A stretch of DNA of 64,000 nucleotides from Granulicella arctica (GCF_013410065.1 NZ_JACCCW010000001.1:1235187-1299186), one strand, 5' to 3'. Positions 40,495-49,495 are shown, numbered from the stretch's first letter. Numbers and translations are program-made. Notes: a model not told the origin generated them from the letters alone.

Positions 40495-42813
40495 TTAGCG
40501 AGCGCGGTTGAAGGTGGTGTGGAGGGTGGCGGCGGAGCTGTCTCCGGCCCAGAGGTCGAAGGTGGATGCGTCTTGCACCCAGCTTCGGCTGCCGGCGTTC
40601 CAGTAGCTGAGGTCGGCTGGGGTGAGGGTGAAGTCGACGGTGGTTTTGGCGTGGGGGGCGAGGGTGATGCGGCGGAAGCCTTTGAGCTCGCGCACGGGGC
40701 GTGAGGCGCTGCCGTACTGCTGGTGGATGTAGAGCTGGGCGACCTCATCGGCGGGGATGGAGCCGGTGTTTTCGACGTCGACGGAGACGTGGACGGGTTG
40801 GCCGACTTTGTTCTCGGGCTCGGTGACCTTCAGGTTCGAGAAGCTAAAGGCGCTGTAGCTGAGGCCGTAGCCGAAGGGGTAGAGCGGGGTGCTGGGTTCG
40901 TTCCAGTAGCGCTCGCCCTGCTTGCTGGCGTCCTGGGTGAGGTTGTGGGTGTAGTTGATGGGGATCTGGCCGACGTTGCGGGGCCAGCTGAGGGGCAGCT
41001 TGCCGCCGGGGACTGCGTCGCCGGTGAGGAGGTTGGCGATGGCGGTGCCGCCTTGTGTGCCGGGGTACCAGGCTTCGAGGATGGCGGGGATGTGCTCGGA
41101 GGCCCAGGTGATGTCGAGTGGGCGGCCGTTTAGGAGGACGAGGACGACGGGTTTGTTGAGGGAGGCGATGGTCTCGAGGAGTTTTTCCTGCTCGCCGGGG
41201 AGAGCGAGTGAGGAGCGGGAGGCGGCCTCGCCGCTCATGTCCTGGGTCTCGCCGAGGGTGAGGATGGTGAGGTCGGAGCTGCGGGCGAGATCGACGGCTT
41301 TGTCGAATTCGGCTTTGGCCTGCTCGGGTGTCCAGTCGATGCGCTTGGGCTCGTGGAAGATCTCGTCGAAGAAGGAGGGGAAGAAGCGCTTGATCTGGAC
41401 GCCGGGGGCGTAGTCGATTTTGGTGGTGGCGTCGAGCTTTGCGTGCAGCCCTTCGAGGACGGTGACGGCTTCGTTGGGGTCTTCCTGGAAGGCCCAGGAG
41501 CCGATGGTATCGTGCTTGCCGTTGGCGAGTGGGCCGATGACGGCGATGCTCTTGTAGGTGGACTTCGCCAGGGGGAGAAGATTGTTTTCGTTGCGCCGAA
41601 GGACCGCGGAGTGCTCTGCTGCGCGGAGGGCTTCGACGCGATGGGCCGGGTCGTTGAGGACCTGCTGCGAGTGGGGCAGGTCAACGTAGGGGTTCTCGAA
41701 GAGGCCGAGCTGGATCTTGGCTTCGAGGATGGGCTTTACGGCCGCGTCGATCTGCTTGAGGGTGATGCGGCCTTGCTTGTAGGCGTCGGGGAGGGTGGAG
41801 TAGGCGGTCTTGTCGATGGCCATCTCCATGTTGACTCCGGCGTTGAAGGCGCGGAGGGCGGCGTCGGCGGGGTCTTTCGCGAAGCCGTGGTTTTCGAGGC
41901 TCTTGACGGCGTTGGCATCGGAGACGACGAAGCCCTGGAAGCCCCAGTCGTCACGCAGGACCTCGGTCTGGAGCCAGTGGTTGCCGGTGGCGGGGATGTC
42001 GTTCAGGTCCATGTAGGCGCTCATGACGGAGCCGACGCCAGCCTCCACTGCGGCGTGGAAGGGCGGCAGGTAGACGTTATGCAGTTGCGCATCGGAGATG
42101 TAGGAGGCGTCGTAGTCGCGGCCACCTTCGGCGGCTCCGTAGCCGGCGAAGTGCTTCATGCAGGCAAGGAGGTGGTCGGGTGTGCCGATGGCCGGTCCTT
42201 GGAAGCCGCGTACCTGGGCGCGGGCGATGGCGGCGCCGAGGTAGGGGTCTTCGCCGGCGCCCTCCATGATGCGGCCCCAGCGTGGATCGCGGGCGATGTC
42301 GAGCATAGGCGCGAAGGCCCAGTCGATGCCGACGGAGCGGGCCTCGGCGGCGGCGATGGTCTGGGCGCGCTCGACGGTTTCGGGGTCCCAGGACGACGCC
42401 ATGGCCAGCGGGATGGGGAAGATGGTGCGGAAGCCGTGGATGACGTCGAAGCCGAAGATGAGCGGGATGTGCAGGCGGGAGTTGTCGACGGCGAGGTGCT
42501 GGAACCGGTTGATGCTTGCCGGGTCGGTGACGAAGAGCAGGGAGCCGACCTGGCCTTTGCGGACGAAGTCGTCGATGGAAGCTGAGGGGTCGAAGACGAA
42601 GAGCTGGTTGAGCTGGCCGAGCTTCTCGTCGGTGGTCATCTGCTTCAGCAGAGCGTCGGCGCGCTTGATGGTGGCGGGGGTGAAGATGTCGGCTCGTGGG
42701 CCGTTCTGCGGGGTGTGCTGCGGAGTTGTCTGCCCGATGGCGGCTATGGTTAGCGGAAGCGTTGCAGCGAAGAGGAGATTGCGAAGGTGGAGGCGAGCGG
42801 TGCAGGGTCCCAT
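40495..42813 (-). CDS. bglX: Beta-glucosidase, GH3 family, periplasmic
   Basis: This 772-residue glycoside hydrolase has a signal peptide (residues 1-28), an N-terminal (beta/alpha)8 barrel, an alpha/beta sandwich and a C-terminal fibronectin-III-like domain (HVSVDVENTGSIPADEVAQLYIHQQY... through DLWAGDSS). Motifs: IHIPLIFGFDVIHGFRTIFP-like (IPLIFGFDVIHGFRTIFPIP), KHFAGYGAAEGGRDYD, and the nucleophile region GFQGFVVSDANAVKSL, where Asp is the catalytic residue. The SDANAV loop differs from the SDW of many GH3 enzymes, as in BglX relatives. It probably trims cello-oligosaccharides or beta-glucosides in the periplasm. No SusC/TonB gene is adjacent. The ribosome binding site upstream of the ATG is weak. 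Confidence 0.93.
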   Translation of the reverse strand: MGPCTARLHLRNLLFAATLPLTIAAIGQTTPQHTPQNGPRADIFTPATIKRADALLKQMTTDEKLGQLNQLFVFDPSASIDDFVRKGQVGSLLFVTDPASINRFQHLAVDNSRLHIPLIFGFDVIHGFRTIFPIPLAMASSWDPETVERAQTIAAAEARSVGIDWAFAPMLDIARDPRWGRIMEGAGEDPYLGAAIARAQVRGFQGPAIGTPDHLLACMKHFAGYGAAEGGRDYDASYISDAQLHNVYLPPFHAAVEAGVGSVMSAYMDLNDIPATGNHWLQTEVLRDDWGFQGFVVSDANAVKSLENHGFAKDPADAALRAFNAGVNMEMAIDKTAYSTLPDAYKQGRITLKQIDAAVKPILEAKIQLGLFENPYVDLPHSQQVLNDPAHRVEALRAAEHSAVLRRNENNLLPLAKSTYKSIAVIGPLANGKHDTIGSWAFQEDPNEAVTVLEGLHAKLDATTKIDYAPGVQIKRFFPSFFDEIFHEPKRIDWTPEQAKAEFDKAVDLARSSDLTILTLGETQDMSGEAASRSSLALPGEQEKLLETIASLNKPVVLVLLNGRPLDITWASEHIPAILEAWYPGTQGGTAIANLLTGDAVPGGKLPLSWPRNVGQIPINYTHNLTQDASKQGERYWNEPSTPLYPFGYGLSYSAFSFSNLKVTEPENKVGQPVHVSVDVENTGSIPADEVAQLYIHQQYGSASRPVRELKGFRRITLAPHAKTTVDFTLTPADLSYWNAGSRSWVQDASTFDLWAGDSSAATLHTTFNRAR

Positions 42814-42876
42814 GGGTTTCTTCAGGCAGAAGTGTTGAGCGTCGGCAATTCTACGTGAGCGGTGGGACGGTTGGCG

Positions 42877-42910
42877 CTACATCCAGCCACCGTCTACATC
42901 CAGCCACCGT
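42877..42910. repeat. 17-bp tandem duplication at the SDR stop codon
   Basis: CTACATCCAGCCACCGT occurs twice back to back (42877-42893 and 42894-42910). On the reverse strand it spans the last codons and TAG of the SDR gene, so the stop codon and its context are duplicated just past the end of the gene. Confidence 0.9.
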
Positions 42911-43691
42911 CGATGATGTAGCTCTGGTTGGTGATGGCGGAGCTGTCGTCGGCGGCGAGGAAGAGAAGCAGCCGCGAGACCTCCTCGGGCAGGAGGTTGC
43001 GCTTGAGGCATTGGGAGGCGAAGATTTCGGCCTCGTACTCGGGGGTGTTCCAGAGGCGGCGCTGGCGGTCGGTGAGGATCGCTCCGGGGAGGACGCAGTT
43101 GACGCGGACTCCGGCTTTGCCCAGCTCGCGGGCGAGAGAGCGCGTCATGCCGACGACTCCGGCCTTTGCGGTGTTGTAGACGGGGACGTTTTCTCCGGGG
43201 ATCATCCAGGAGATGGAGCTGATGTTGAGGATGGAGCCTGCCCCGGCGGCCTTCATTGCGGGAGCTACGGCCTGCGCGGCGAAGAACTGGTGGCGCAGGT
43301 TGACGGCCATGCGCTCGTCCCAGTAGGCGAGGGTGACCTCTTCGAAGAGGTGGCGGTCGTCGCTGCCGGCGTTGTTGATGAGCACCTGGGGCGCGCCGAG
43401 CTGTGCGGTCACGTCGGCGATGGCCTGCTGGAGCGCGGAGATGTCGGTCAGATCGCAGGGGAAGAAGACCGGAGCGTGAAGGCTGAGCGGCGTGAGCTGC
43501 TCGACCAGTGCGGCGGAGGGTTCGAGTGCGCGGTCGAAGAAGGCTACGCGGCTGCCTTGCCGGGCGAAGTGCTCGACGGCGGAGGCGCCGATGCCGGAGC
43601 CGCCTCCTGTGATGAGAACGATGCGGTTGCGCAGGCTTGGGTAGGTAGCGAAGTGGCTGGTTTGATCTTCAACCGGGTTCATGAGGAGCAT
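42894..43691 (-). CDS. Short-chain dehydrogenase/reductase
   Basis: This is a 265-residue classical SDR: RIVLITGGGSGIGASAVEHFARQG is the NAD(P)-binding TGxxxGIG region, LINNAGS the NNAG motif, and the catalytic set lies in SILNISSISWMIPGENVPVYNTAKAGVVGMTRSLARELG (in pieces: Ser in ISSIS, Tyr and Lys in YNTAKAG). VNCVLPGAILT and SSAITNQSYIIDGGWM close the fold. D42-type residue VAFFDRALE after strand 2 favours NAD over NADP. It probably acts on a sugar or polyol. The gene runs next to bglX on the same strand but 80 bp away, so shared transcription is possible. Confidence 0.88.
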   Translation of the reverse strand: MLLMNPVEDQTSHFATYPSLRNRIVLITGGGSGIGASAVEHFARQGSRVAFFDRALEPSAALVEQLTPLSLHAPVFFPCDLTDISALQQAIADVTAQLGAPQVLINNAGSDDRHLFEEVTLAYWDERMAVNLRHQFFAAQAVAPAMKAAGAGSILNISSISWMIPGENVPVYNTAKAGVVGMTRSLARELGKAGVRVNCVLPGAILTDRQRRLWNTPEYEAEIFASQCLKRNLLPEEVSRLLLFLAADDSSAITNQSYIIDGGWM

Positions 43692-43785
43692 TGTCGGTCC
43701 TTACCTTGGAGGAGGCAAGCTAGCCCCACTGACCCGCGACTTATCCATCCAAACATGTCGGCACGAATCGTCCTTCAATGCGGCG

Positions 43786-44169
43786 TCATGTGATCCGCTG
43801 AACCCATTGGCTTCGCCAGGCAGGAGCGTCGAAGGGGTCTGCGAAATATTGTGTCTCGTGTACGACTTTACCGTTGCGGAACTCCATCATGCTGACGGTG
43901 TATGCCGGTCGGCCCTGGTAGATGATGGTGTATTCCGTGATCCAGAGATCGCCTTTTCCGAGAATTCGCTTGACGTTGAAACCTGACGGTTTGCCGGGGT
44001 GATGACTCCGCAATGCCTGCAAATTGGCTCGACCGAGGATTCGCTCGCCTGACTGGGGATAGTCGCAGATGGCATCGTCATCGTAAATATCGTGTTCCGC
44101 ATTTGCATCGCCGACTGCCGATGCATGCCAGTGCGCATTCAGCGCTGCACGTATCTGTTCTTCTTCCAT
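43786..44169 (-). CDS. SnoaL/NTF2-fold protein
   Basis: This 127-residue protein has the cystatin-like alpha+beta cone of the SnoaL/NTF2 group: an N-terminal helix EEEQIRAALNAHWHASAVGDANAEHDIYDDDAICDYPQSGE (in parts), VKRILGKGDLWITEYTIIYQGRPAYTVSMMEFRNGKVVHETQYF and a C-terminal AWRSQWVQRIT. Family members are polyketide cyclases, delta-isomerases or binding proteins; the pocket acids and the substrate cannot be assigned. The start at ATG 44169 has GGAG six bases upstream; a GTG at 44199 is also well placed and would overlap the preceding gene by 4 bp (GTGA). It is probably co-transcribed with the aldo/keto reductase. Confidence 0.8.
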   Translation of the reverse strand: MEEEQIRAALNAHWHASAVGDANAEHDIYDDDAICDYPQSGERILGRANLQALRSHHPGKPSGFNVKRILGKGDLWITEYTIIYQGRPAYTVSMMEFRNGKVVHETQYFADPFDAPAWRSQWVQRIT

Positions 44170-44195
44170 GGACTGCTCCAGGTGCGGTATGGCTT

Positions 44196-45137
44196 TCACG
44201 ATCTACCTCGTGGAATGAAGCCCGGGCTGCCGGTCTTCACCACATCATTGAGCCTCTGTCTGGTCTGAATGCGATTGATCTCGTCAAGTGCGTCTTCCGG
44301 AAGGGCAGAGATGTCGAAATTCTCTCTCGCGCGGGCCGCAGCTTTAGGCGTGGTGAGCACAGCCGTACCACGTTGGACCGCCCATGCCAGCAGAACCTGT
44401 GCCGGTGTCTTCCCAACGCGTGCAGCGATCGCCGAGATGACTGGATCTTCAAGCAGCCCCGGCCTCATTCCGTGACCCAATGGAGCGAAGGCCAAAAGCA
44501 CAATGCCCTTCTCTTTACAGAAGTCCAGAAGTTCCGTCTCCGGCAGGTACGGATGGGATTCGACTTGAACCACAGCCGGCTTGATTCTTGCAGATTCGTA
44601 GAGGGGCAACAGTCCGTCCAGGGTGATGTCAGACAGTCCGATGGCACGACATTTGCCATGGTCTACAAGACTTTCCAACGCCCTCCATGTGTCGAGCAAA
44701 GTCACTTCCTTGTCGTAGATGACATTGCCGTTTTGATCTCGCGGGTCCTGCTCGTCGCCTGGTTGAAATGCAAATGGAGTGTGAATGAGATAGAGGTCCA
44801 GATAGTTGAGCCTGAGTCTGCCAAGACTCGCTTCGAAGGCCGGTTCGACGCGCTCGGGCCGATGATTGGTATTCCACAACTTTGTGGTAACGAAGATGTC
44901 TTCGCGTGCGATCCCTCCAGCGGCAAGTCCTGCCTGCAACGCCTCGCCTACCTCGCGCTCGTTGCGGTATCGTTCCGCGCAATCGAAGTGTCGAAATCCG
45001 GCTTCCAGCGCATCTCTGGTCGCAGTGATTGTCACGGCAGCGTCGGGAATGAGGGTGCCAAAACCGAGTGCCGGTATATGGCCGCCGTCGTTGTTCAGCG
45101 GCCTTTTCGTCAGCCGAAGATCCGAAGATTCAGTCAT
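44196..45137 (-). CDS. Aldo/keto reductase
   Basis: This 313-residue NADPH-dependent reductase has the full AKR fold: IPALGFGTLIPD, DALEAGFRHFDCAERYRNEREVGEAL (catalytic Asp and Tyr), FVTTKLWNTNHRPERVEPAFEASLGRL (Lys in TTKLW), YLDLYLIHTPFAF (catalytic His), AIGLSDITLDGLLPL, VVQVESHPYLPETELLDFCKEKGIVLLAFAPLG and the nucleotide-binding C terminus. It resembles AKR family 5/4 enzymes that reduce aldehydes, sugars or alpha-keto compounds. It shares a strand, and a possible 4-bp start overlap, with the SnoaL-like gene, so the two may act in one small pathway. The substrate is unknown. Confidence 0.9.
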   Translation of the reverse strand: MTESSDLRLTKRPLNNDGGHIPALGFGTLIPDAAVTITATRDALEAGFRHFDCAERYRNEREVGEALQAGLAAGGIAREDIFVTTKLWNTNHRPERVEPAFEASLGRLRLNYLDLYLIHTPFAFQPGDEQDPRDQNGNVIYDKEVTLLDTWRALESLVDHGKCRAIGLSDITLDGLLPLYESARIKPAVVQVESHPYLPETELLDFCKEKGIVLLAFAPLGHGMRPGLLEDPVISAIAARVGKTPAQVLLAWAVQRGTAVLTTPKAAARARENFDISALPEDALDEINRIQTRQRLNDVVKTGSPGFIPRGRS

Positions 45138-45333
45138 GTGACCCCTCCGCGTGCCCTAGTTTATCGTTACCTGGCGTATATCTCATGTCGCGGCTCGTCT
45201 TTTGAATTCGACATATTCAGCGCCAGGTGACTGGTCGCCAGTGGCCAGAGCTGCAGATCTGTGCCGAGAACGCGCATCGTGTGACTGACAGGGCGTGGCT
45301 CTCGAATGGTCAACTAGCCGGAAACCGATCCAT

Positions 45334-45347
45334 GCCCCAAACGGGGC
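45334..45347 (+). terminator. Small GC hairpin upstream of yajC
   Basis: GCCCC-AAAC-GGGGC is a perfect 5-bp stem followed by TTTCC. It is short for an intrinsic terminator and may instead be part of a promoter-proximal structure. Confidence 0.35.
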
Positions 45348-45352
45348 TTTCC

Positions 45353-45382
45353 TTGACACTGGCGGGCGGTTACGCGATGCTT
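45353..45382 (+). promoter_or_regulatory. Candidate promoter for the yajC-secD-secF block
   Basis: TTGACA at 45353-45358 is a perfect -35 hexamer; 17-18 bases later GATGCT/ATGCTT is a poor -10 match. It would give a leader of roughly 120 bases to yajC. Confidence 0.4.
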
Positions 45383-45508
45383 AGGGGCTAGGCACCCTTT
45401 TTACGCCCTTACGGCAGACGTGCGTTATTCGCACGCTCGTGAGCGGCTACGGAAACTTCCTGATCGACGGATAAGGGGCTTGCCCTACGGAACGGAGTTG
45501 TACTGAAG

Positions 45509-45814
45509 ATGCTGGCGATGTGGTTGCAGGGATTGGCAGGGTTTGGGAACTTGAGCGGGCTTGCGCTGCCGGTCATCTTCTTTGTGGTGCTCTACTTTTT
45601 GATGATTGCTCCCAACCAAAGGAAGCAAAAGAAGTGGCAGGAGATGCTGGGGCAGCTCAAGTCCGGCGATAAGGTCACCACCAATGGCGGGATTCGCGGC
45701 ACTGTGGTCTCGGTGAAGGATGATGTTGTGGTGATTCGAGTGCTCCCCGATGGCGTCAAGCTGGAGTTCGTCAAGAGCGCGATTGCGGCGGTCACGACTC
45801 CGGACGCGGAGTAA
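45509..45814 (+). CDS. yajC: Preprotein translocase auxiliary subunit YajC
   Basis: YajC is a small inner-membrane protein bound to SecD/SecF and SecYEG. The 101 residues have a single transmembrane helix (residues about 15-35, GLALPVIFFVVLYFLMIAP), then NQRKQKKWQEMLGQLKSGDKVTTNGGIRGTVVSVKDDVVVIRV, which is the typical cytoplasmic tail with the GDKVTTNGG motif. The position just before secD/secF is the normal one, although the usual tgt neighbour is 7 kb away. The leader of 371 bp contains a hairpin and a candidate promoter. GGAG lies before the start ATG. Confidence 0.93.
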   Translation: MLAMWLQGLAGFGNLSGLALPVIFFVVLYFLMIAPNQRKQKKWQEMLGQLKSGDKVTTNGGIRGTVVSVKDDVVVIRVLPDGVKLEFVKSAIAAVTTPDAE

Positions 45815-45932
45815 GTTTTTCAGGCAGATGTTTTAGATTTTGAGATTAAACCGTGAGATGCGGGCGAGGAAGAATAAAGGATAGCCGCGGAGCTGAAGTC
45901 GGGCGACGCGAGCTGGACCTTCAATAACGATC

Positions 45933-47531
45933 ATGGGCAAGAATCTGGCCGGCAAGACGGCATCTATCATCGCAATTCTGGTTGTGGCCTGCTTCGGTTT
46001 CGTGGGCATTCCCCACGGCAGCCTGAAGGAGTCGATTCGGCGCAACATTCACCTTGGACTCGACCTGAAGGGCGGCGTCCACCTGGTGCTTCAGGTCAAG
46101 GTGGCCGAGGCAGTTTCGGGGCAGACGGATAACGACGTCGCGCGGCTGGAGGCCGATCTCGAGAAGGCCGGTATCGTGGGGGCGTCTGTCGGCAAGCTGG
46201 ACCCGACGCATCTGGATACGATCACTATCTCGGGGACGCCGCTTGCGAAGTCGAGCGATGTCCGCAGCGTGCTGGCCGACAACAGCTATGCGACCTATGC
46301 TGTTGCCAGCAACCCTGATGGAAGCTGGAAGCTGACGATGAAGCCGTCGGCGGTGAAGGACATCGAGGCGCGTGCGCTCGAAACGTCGATTGAGACGATC
46401 AGCGAGCGCATCAACAAGCTCGGTGTCAGCGAGCCGACGGTTCAGCAGTATGGCCTGGGTGCGAACGAGATTCTGATCGAGCTGCCGGATGTGTCCGATC
46501 CTGCGCGGGTGCAGGACATCATCCAGTCGACGGCTCGGCTTGAGATTCATCAGGTTGCGGGTGGTCCGTATGCGAGCGATCAGGATGCGTTGCAGGCGAA
46601 TAGCGGCGTGATTCCTCCGGACTCCGTGCTGATGAAGGGAAGCGGTACGACTGGCGGCGCGGATCAGGTCTGGTTGCTGAAGCGGGTGAGCGTGGTGTCG
46701 GGTAACGACTTCCGCGACGCGCAGCCTTCGACGGACGAGAATGGCCGTCCGGACATTACCTTTACGCTGACCACTGCGGCCGGTAACACTTTTTACAAGT
46801 ATACGGATGCAAACAAGGGTACGGGCTCGATGGCGATCGTGCTCGACAACCGCGTTCGCGAGGTTGCCGGGATTCAGGGGGCGATTCGCGATACGGGCCG
46901 CATCTCGGGCGGCGGCTTTACGCAGCAGTCGGCAGCAGATCTTTCGCTGATGCTCCGCACGGGCGCTCTTCCGGCTTCACTTGAGTTTCTTGAGACGCGT
47001 ACGGTTGGAGCGAGCCTTGGTGCGGCGTCCATTCGTCAGGGTGTCGAGGCTGCGATTGGCGGCATGTTGCTGGTCATGGTGGCCCTACTGATCTACTATC
47101 GTGGCGCCGGTGTCAATGCGATTCTGGCGCTGATCCTGAACCTGATCCTGTTGCTTGGGTTCATGGGGTATTCGGGATCAGTGCTGACGCTGCCGGGTAT
47201 TGCGGGTGTCATTCTGACCATCGGTATGGGCGTCGACTCGAACGTGCTGATCTTCGAGCGTATTCGTGAAGAGATGCGTCTGGGCAAGACGGCTGCTTCG
47301 GCAGTCCAGTCCGGCTTTGCACATGCCTGGATCACGATCATCGATACGCACGTGACGACGATCGTCTCGGCGATGATTTTGTTCCTCTTCGGTACGGGGC
47401 CGGTTCGCGGATTCGCAGTGACGCTCGCGGTTGGTTTGCTGGCTAACCTGTTCACGGCGGTCTTCGTCTCGCGTGTCATCTTCGATGCAGTCCTGGCCAA
47501 GAAGGAACGTGGCGCAGCGCTGTCGATCTAA
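45933..47531 (+). CDS. secD: Protein translocase subunit SecD
   Basis: SecD uses the proton gradient with SecF to pull exported proteins across the membrane. The 532-residue protein has the N-terminal transmembrane segment (residues 8-27), the periplasmic P1 domain (starting NIHLGLDLKGGVHLVLQVKV, the D1 motif), and a C-terminal six-helix RND-type domain with GSMAIVLDNRVREVAGIQGAI, GVEAAIGGMLLVMVALLIYYR, LPGIAGVILTIGMGVDSNVLIFERIREE (D5, with the key Asp in GMGVDSNVLIFERI) and the final helices. It is a complete member. YajC lies 118 bp upstream and SecF 57 bp downstream. Confidence 0.96.
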   Translation: MGKNLAGKTASIIAILVVACFGFVGIPHGSLKESIRRNIHLGLDLKGGVHLVLQVKVAEAVSGQTDNDVARLEADLEKAGIVGASVGKLDPTHLDTITISGTPLAKSSDVRSVLADNSYATYAVASNPDGSWKLTMKPSAVKDIEARALETSIETISERINKLGVSEPTVQQYGLGANEILIELPDVSDPARVQDIIQSTARLEIHQVAGGPYASDQDALQANSGVIPPDSVLMKGSGTTGGADQVWLLKRVSVVSGNDFRDAQPSTDENGRPDITFTLTTAAGNTFYKYTDANKGTGSMAIVLDNRVREVAGIQGAIRDTGRISGGGFTQQSAADLSLMLRTGALPASLEFLETRTVGASLGAASIRQGVEAAIGGMLLVMVALLIYYRGAGVNAILALILNLILLLGFMGYSGSVLTLPGIAGVILTIGMGVDSNVLIFERIREEMRLGKTAASAVQSGFAHAWITIIDTHVTTIVSAMILFLFGTGPVRGFAVTLAVGLLANLFTAVFVSRVIFDAVLAKKERGAALSI

Positions 47532-47588
47532 CGGGATATTTTGAGAGATTGCGAGCTGCCCGACGGGCCTCGCTGAGGGTGCAAGAAC

Positions 47589-48551
47589 GTGGAACTGTTT
47601 CGTACTACCAATATCGACTGGCTCGGGAAGAAGTGGTACTTTCTCGGGTTTTCACTCATCTTCTCCGTCGCCGGTGTGCTCAGCATGGCGTTCTGGCATG
47701 GCGTTCCGCGCGGTGTGGACTTCAAGGGCGGCACGCTCGTCTACGTCAAGTTTGATTCGACTCCGAACGAGGATCATCTTCGCCAGGCTATCGACGCGGG
47801 TGGGATTCACGATGCGAGCATTCAGCGTATTAGTGGAGCTCTGGGGCAGGTCGCGAATGAAGAGGTGATCTCGCTGCCTGAGTCTTCGGCTGCCGATACG
47901 TCCCATGATGCAGGCCGGGAGCGGGTTTTGGCTGCGTTGAACAATAACTATCATGATTCTCACTTTGAAGTGCAGCAGGTGGAGATTGTTGGGCCGACTG
48001 CGGGCAAGCAGCTTCAGAAGCAGGCGTGGCTTGCGACGATCTACTCGCTGATCGGGATGCTGGTCTATCTGTGGTTCCGCTTCGAGCTGATCTATGGCGT
48101 GGCGGCGGTCGTGGCGGTGTTTCACGATACGCTGATTACGGTTGGCGCCTTCAGTTTGACGAATCAGGAGATTACTCTTACCGTAATCGCAGCGATTCTG
48201 ACGCTTATCGGCTACTCGATGAACGATACGATCGTCGTCTTTGACCGTATTCGCGAAAACCTTGCGCTTTCGCGCCGCGAGTCGCTTACGGACGTTGTCA
48301 ACCGCAGCATCAACCAGACGCTGAGTCGGACGGTCATCGCCTCCGGGTTGACGTTCCTGACGGTGCTGTCGCTGTATCTCTTTGGCGGGGAAGTGCTTCA
48401 CGGCTTCTCGTTTGCCCTGGTGGTCGGTATCTTGATCGGGACGTATTCTTCGATCGCCGTGGCTGCGCCGATGCTGGTTGCCTATCAGGACTGGCGTGCG
48501 TCCAAGGGTAAGGCAGCTACCTTACCAGCGGGTAAGAGAGCAAAAAGTTAG
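47589..48551 (+). CDS. secF: Protein translocase subunit SecF
   Basis: This 320-residue partner of SecD starts at GTG 47589. Features: the N-terminal membrane segment (18-42), FKGGTLVYVKFD as the D1-like motif, and the C-terminal RND domain with AWLATIYSLIGMLVYLWFRFELIYGVAAVVAVFHDTLITVGAFSL, EITLTVIAAILTLIGYSMNDTIVVFDRIRENL (GYSMNDTIVVFDRIRE is the SecF signature) and NRSINQTLSRTVIASGLTFLTVLSLYLFGGEVLHGFSFALVVGILIGTYSSIAVAAPM (in parts). It is complete. The TonB gene starts 91 bp after its stop on the same strand. Confidence 0.96.
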   Translation: MELFRTTNIDWLGKKWYFLGFSLIFSVAGVLSMAFWHGVPRGVDFKGGTLVYVKFDSTPNEDHLRQAIDAGGIHDASIQRISGALGQVANEEVISLPESSAADTSHDAGRERVLAALNNNYHDSHFEVQQVEIVGPTAGKQLQKQAWLATIYSLIGMLVYLWFRFELIYGVAAVVAVFHDTLITVGAFSLTNQEITLTVIAAILTLIGYSMNDTIVVFDRIRENLALSRRESLTDVVNRSINQTLSRTVIASGLTFLTVLSLYLFGGEVLHGFSFALVVGILIGTYSSIAVAAPMLVAYQDWRASKGKAATLPAGKRAKS

Positions 48552-48641
48552 TTAATTTAAAAAGTTGCGGTTCGTGGAACAAATCAAAACAGTGCGGTGT
48601 CTAAGCACAATAGCTCTTCTTCAAAAGCAAAGAGGCTGCCC

Positions 48642-49376
48642 ATGTTTGAAACTTCATTGATGGAATCCGGAGGACAGCTCAAGACCAAGTCCAGATATTG
48701 GATGATCGGGACGTTTATTTTCAACGGAACGATTCTTGCGGTCCTGATCCTGATCCCACTGATTTATCCCGAGGCCCTGCCGAAGACCGCCATGACTGCG
48801 ATGTTGACGGCTCCGCCACCGCCCCCACCGCCTCCGCCTCCACCACCGCCGCAACAGGTAGTGAAGCCGATCAAGATGGTGTCCGAGATCGATGCCGGCC
48901 TGCATGCGCCGACCAAGATCCCCAAGGATATCAAGATGTTGAAGGAGGATGCAGCGCCTCCTCCGCAGGTCGCCGGTGTTGCCGGTATGTCCGGAATGGG
49001 TAGCGGCAGTGGCGTACCCGGCGGCGTGCTTGGCGGAATCGGCTCGGCTCCGACGCCTGTGGTCAAGGTTGCTCCGCCGAAAGGCCCTGCCCGCATCTCG
49101 GGTGGTGTGATGGCCGGTAGCGTCATCTCGAAGACGAACCCGGTTTATCCGCCGATTGCGAAGGCAGCTCACGTCTCTGGCGCGGTTGTGTTGCACGCAA
49201 TCATCTCGAAGGGCGGGACGATCCAGAATCTTCAGGTGATCAGCGGTCCGGAGATGCTTCGGGCGAGTGCGCTCGATGCCGTGAAGACCTGGCGTTATAA
49301 GCCCTACCTTCTCAATGGTGAGCCGACCGAGGTCGATACAACGGTTACCGTCAACTTCAGCTTCGGCGGCGGCTAG
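48642..49376 (+). CDS. tonB: Energy transducer TonB
   Basis: TonB passes energy from the ExbB/ExbD motor to outer-membrane receptors such as the Oar-like protein at the left edge. The 244-residue protein starts at ATG 48642 with AGAGG six bases upstream; the GTG at 48597 is in frame but lacks a ribosome binding site. Features: one N-terminal membrane segment (about 20-42, RYWMIGTFIFNGTILAVLILIPLIY in parts), a run of 13 prolines (58-70), a Gly/Pro/Met-rich linker and a C-terminal TonB domain (about 160-240: GGVMAGSVISKTNPVYPPIAKAAHVSGAVVLHAIIS ... ALDAVKTWRYKPYLLNGEPTEVDTTVTVNF). TonB receptors are expected elsewhere; the window holds only one. Confidence 0.93.
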   Translation: MFETSLMESGGQLKTKSRYWMIGTFIFNGTILAVLILIPLIYPEALPKTAMTAMLTAPPPPPPPPPPPPPQQVVKPIKMVSEIDAGLHAPTKIPKDIKMLKEDAAPPPQVAGVAGMSGMGSGSGVPGGVLGGIGSAPTPVVKVAPPKGPARISGGVMAGSVISKTNPVYPPIAKAAHVSGAVVLHAIISKGGTIQNLQVISGPEMLRASALDAVKTWRYKPYLLNGEPTEVDTTVTVNFSFGGG

Positions 49377-49495
49377 AAATATTTTTGCGCATCTGATGTG
49401 GCTTTCGTGTAAGTCCTCGTTGAAGCTTATGGCGGGATGAGCCGAATAGTTCAAGGTAGTACAACGACAGAGTTTAATCAGGAGGAAAGATTCCA

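Larger units (their letters stand above)
45138..45508. other. 371-bp intergenic region upstream of yajC
   Basis: This lies between the reverse-strand aldo/keto reductase (its promoter side) and the forward yajC-sec-ton block. It contains a C/G hairpin (45334-45347), a TTGACA at 45353 and a G/C-rich stretch, but no tRNA-like cloverleaf and no credible frame. Confidence 0.5.

Noticed and set aside
41353..42585. 410-residue forward open frame opposite bglX
   Set aside because: Its Gly/Val/Asp-rich composition is what results from reading GC-rich DNA on the wrong strand; bglX motifs are complete on the other strand.
45138..45508. tRNA or small RNA gene upstream of yajC
   Set aside because: I looked for a cloverleaf and for T-loop and CCA-like ends and found none; only a short hairpin and a -35-like hexamer are present.
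47585..47600. Third parS site (AACGTGGAACTG before secF)
   Set aside because: It keeps only part of the right half and lacks the palindrome; not a ParB site by sequence.
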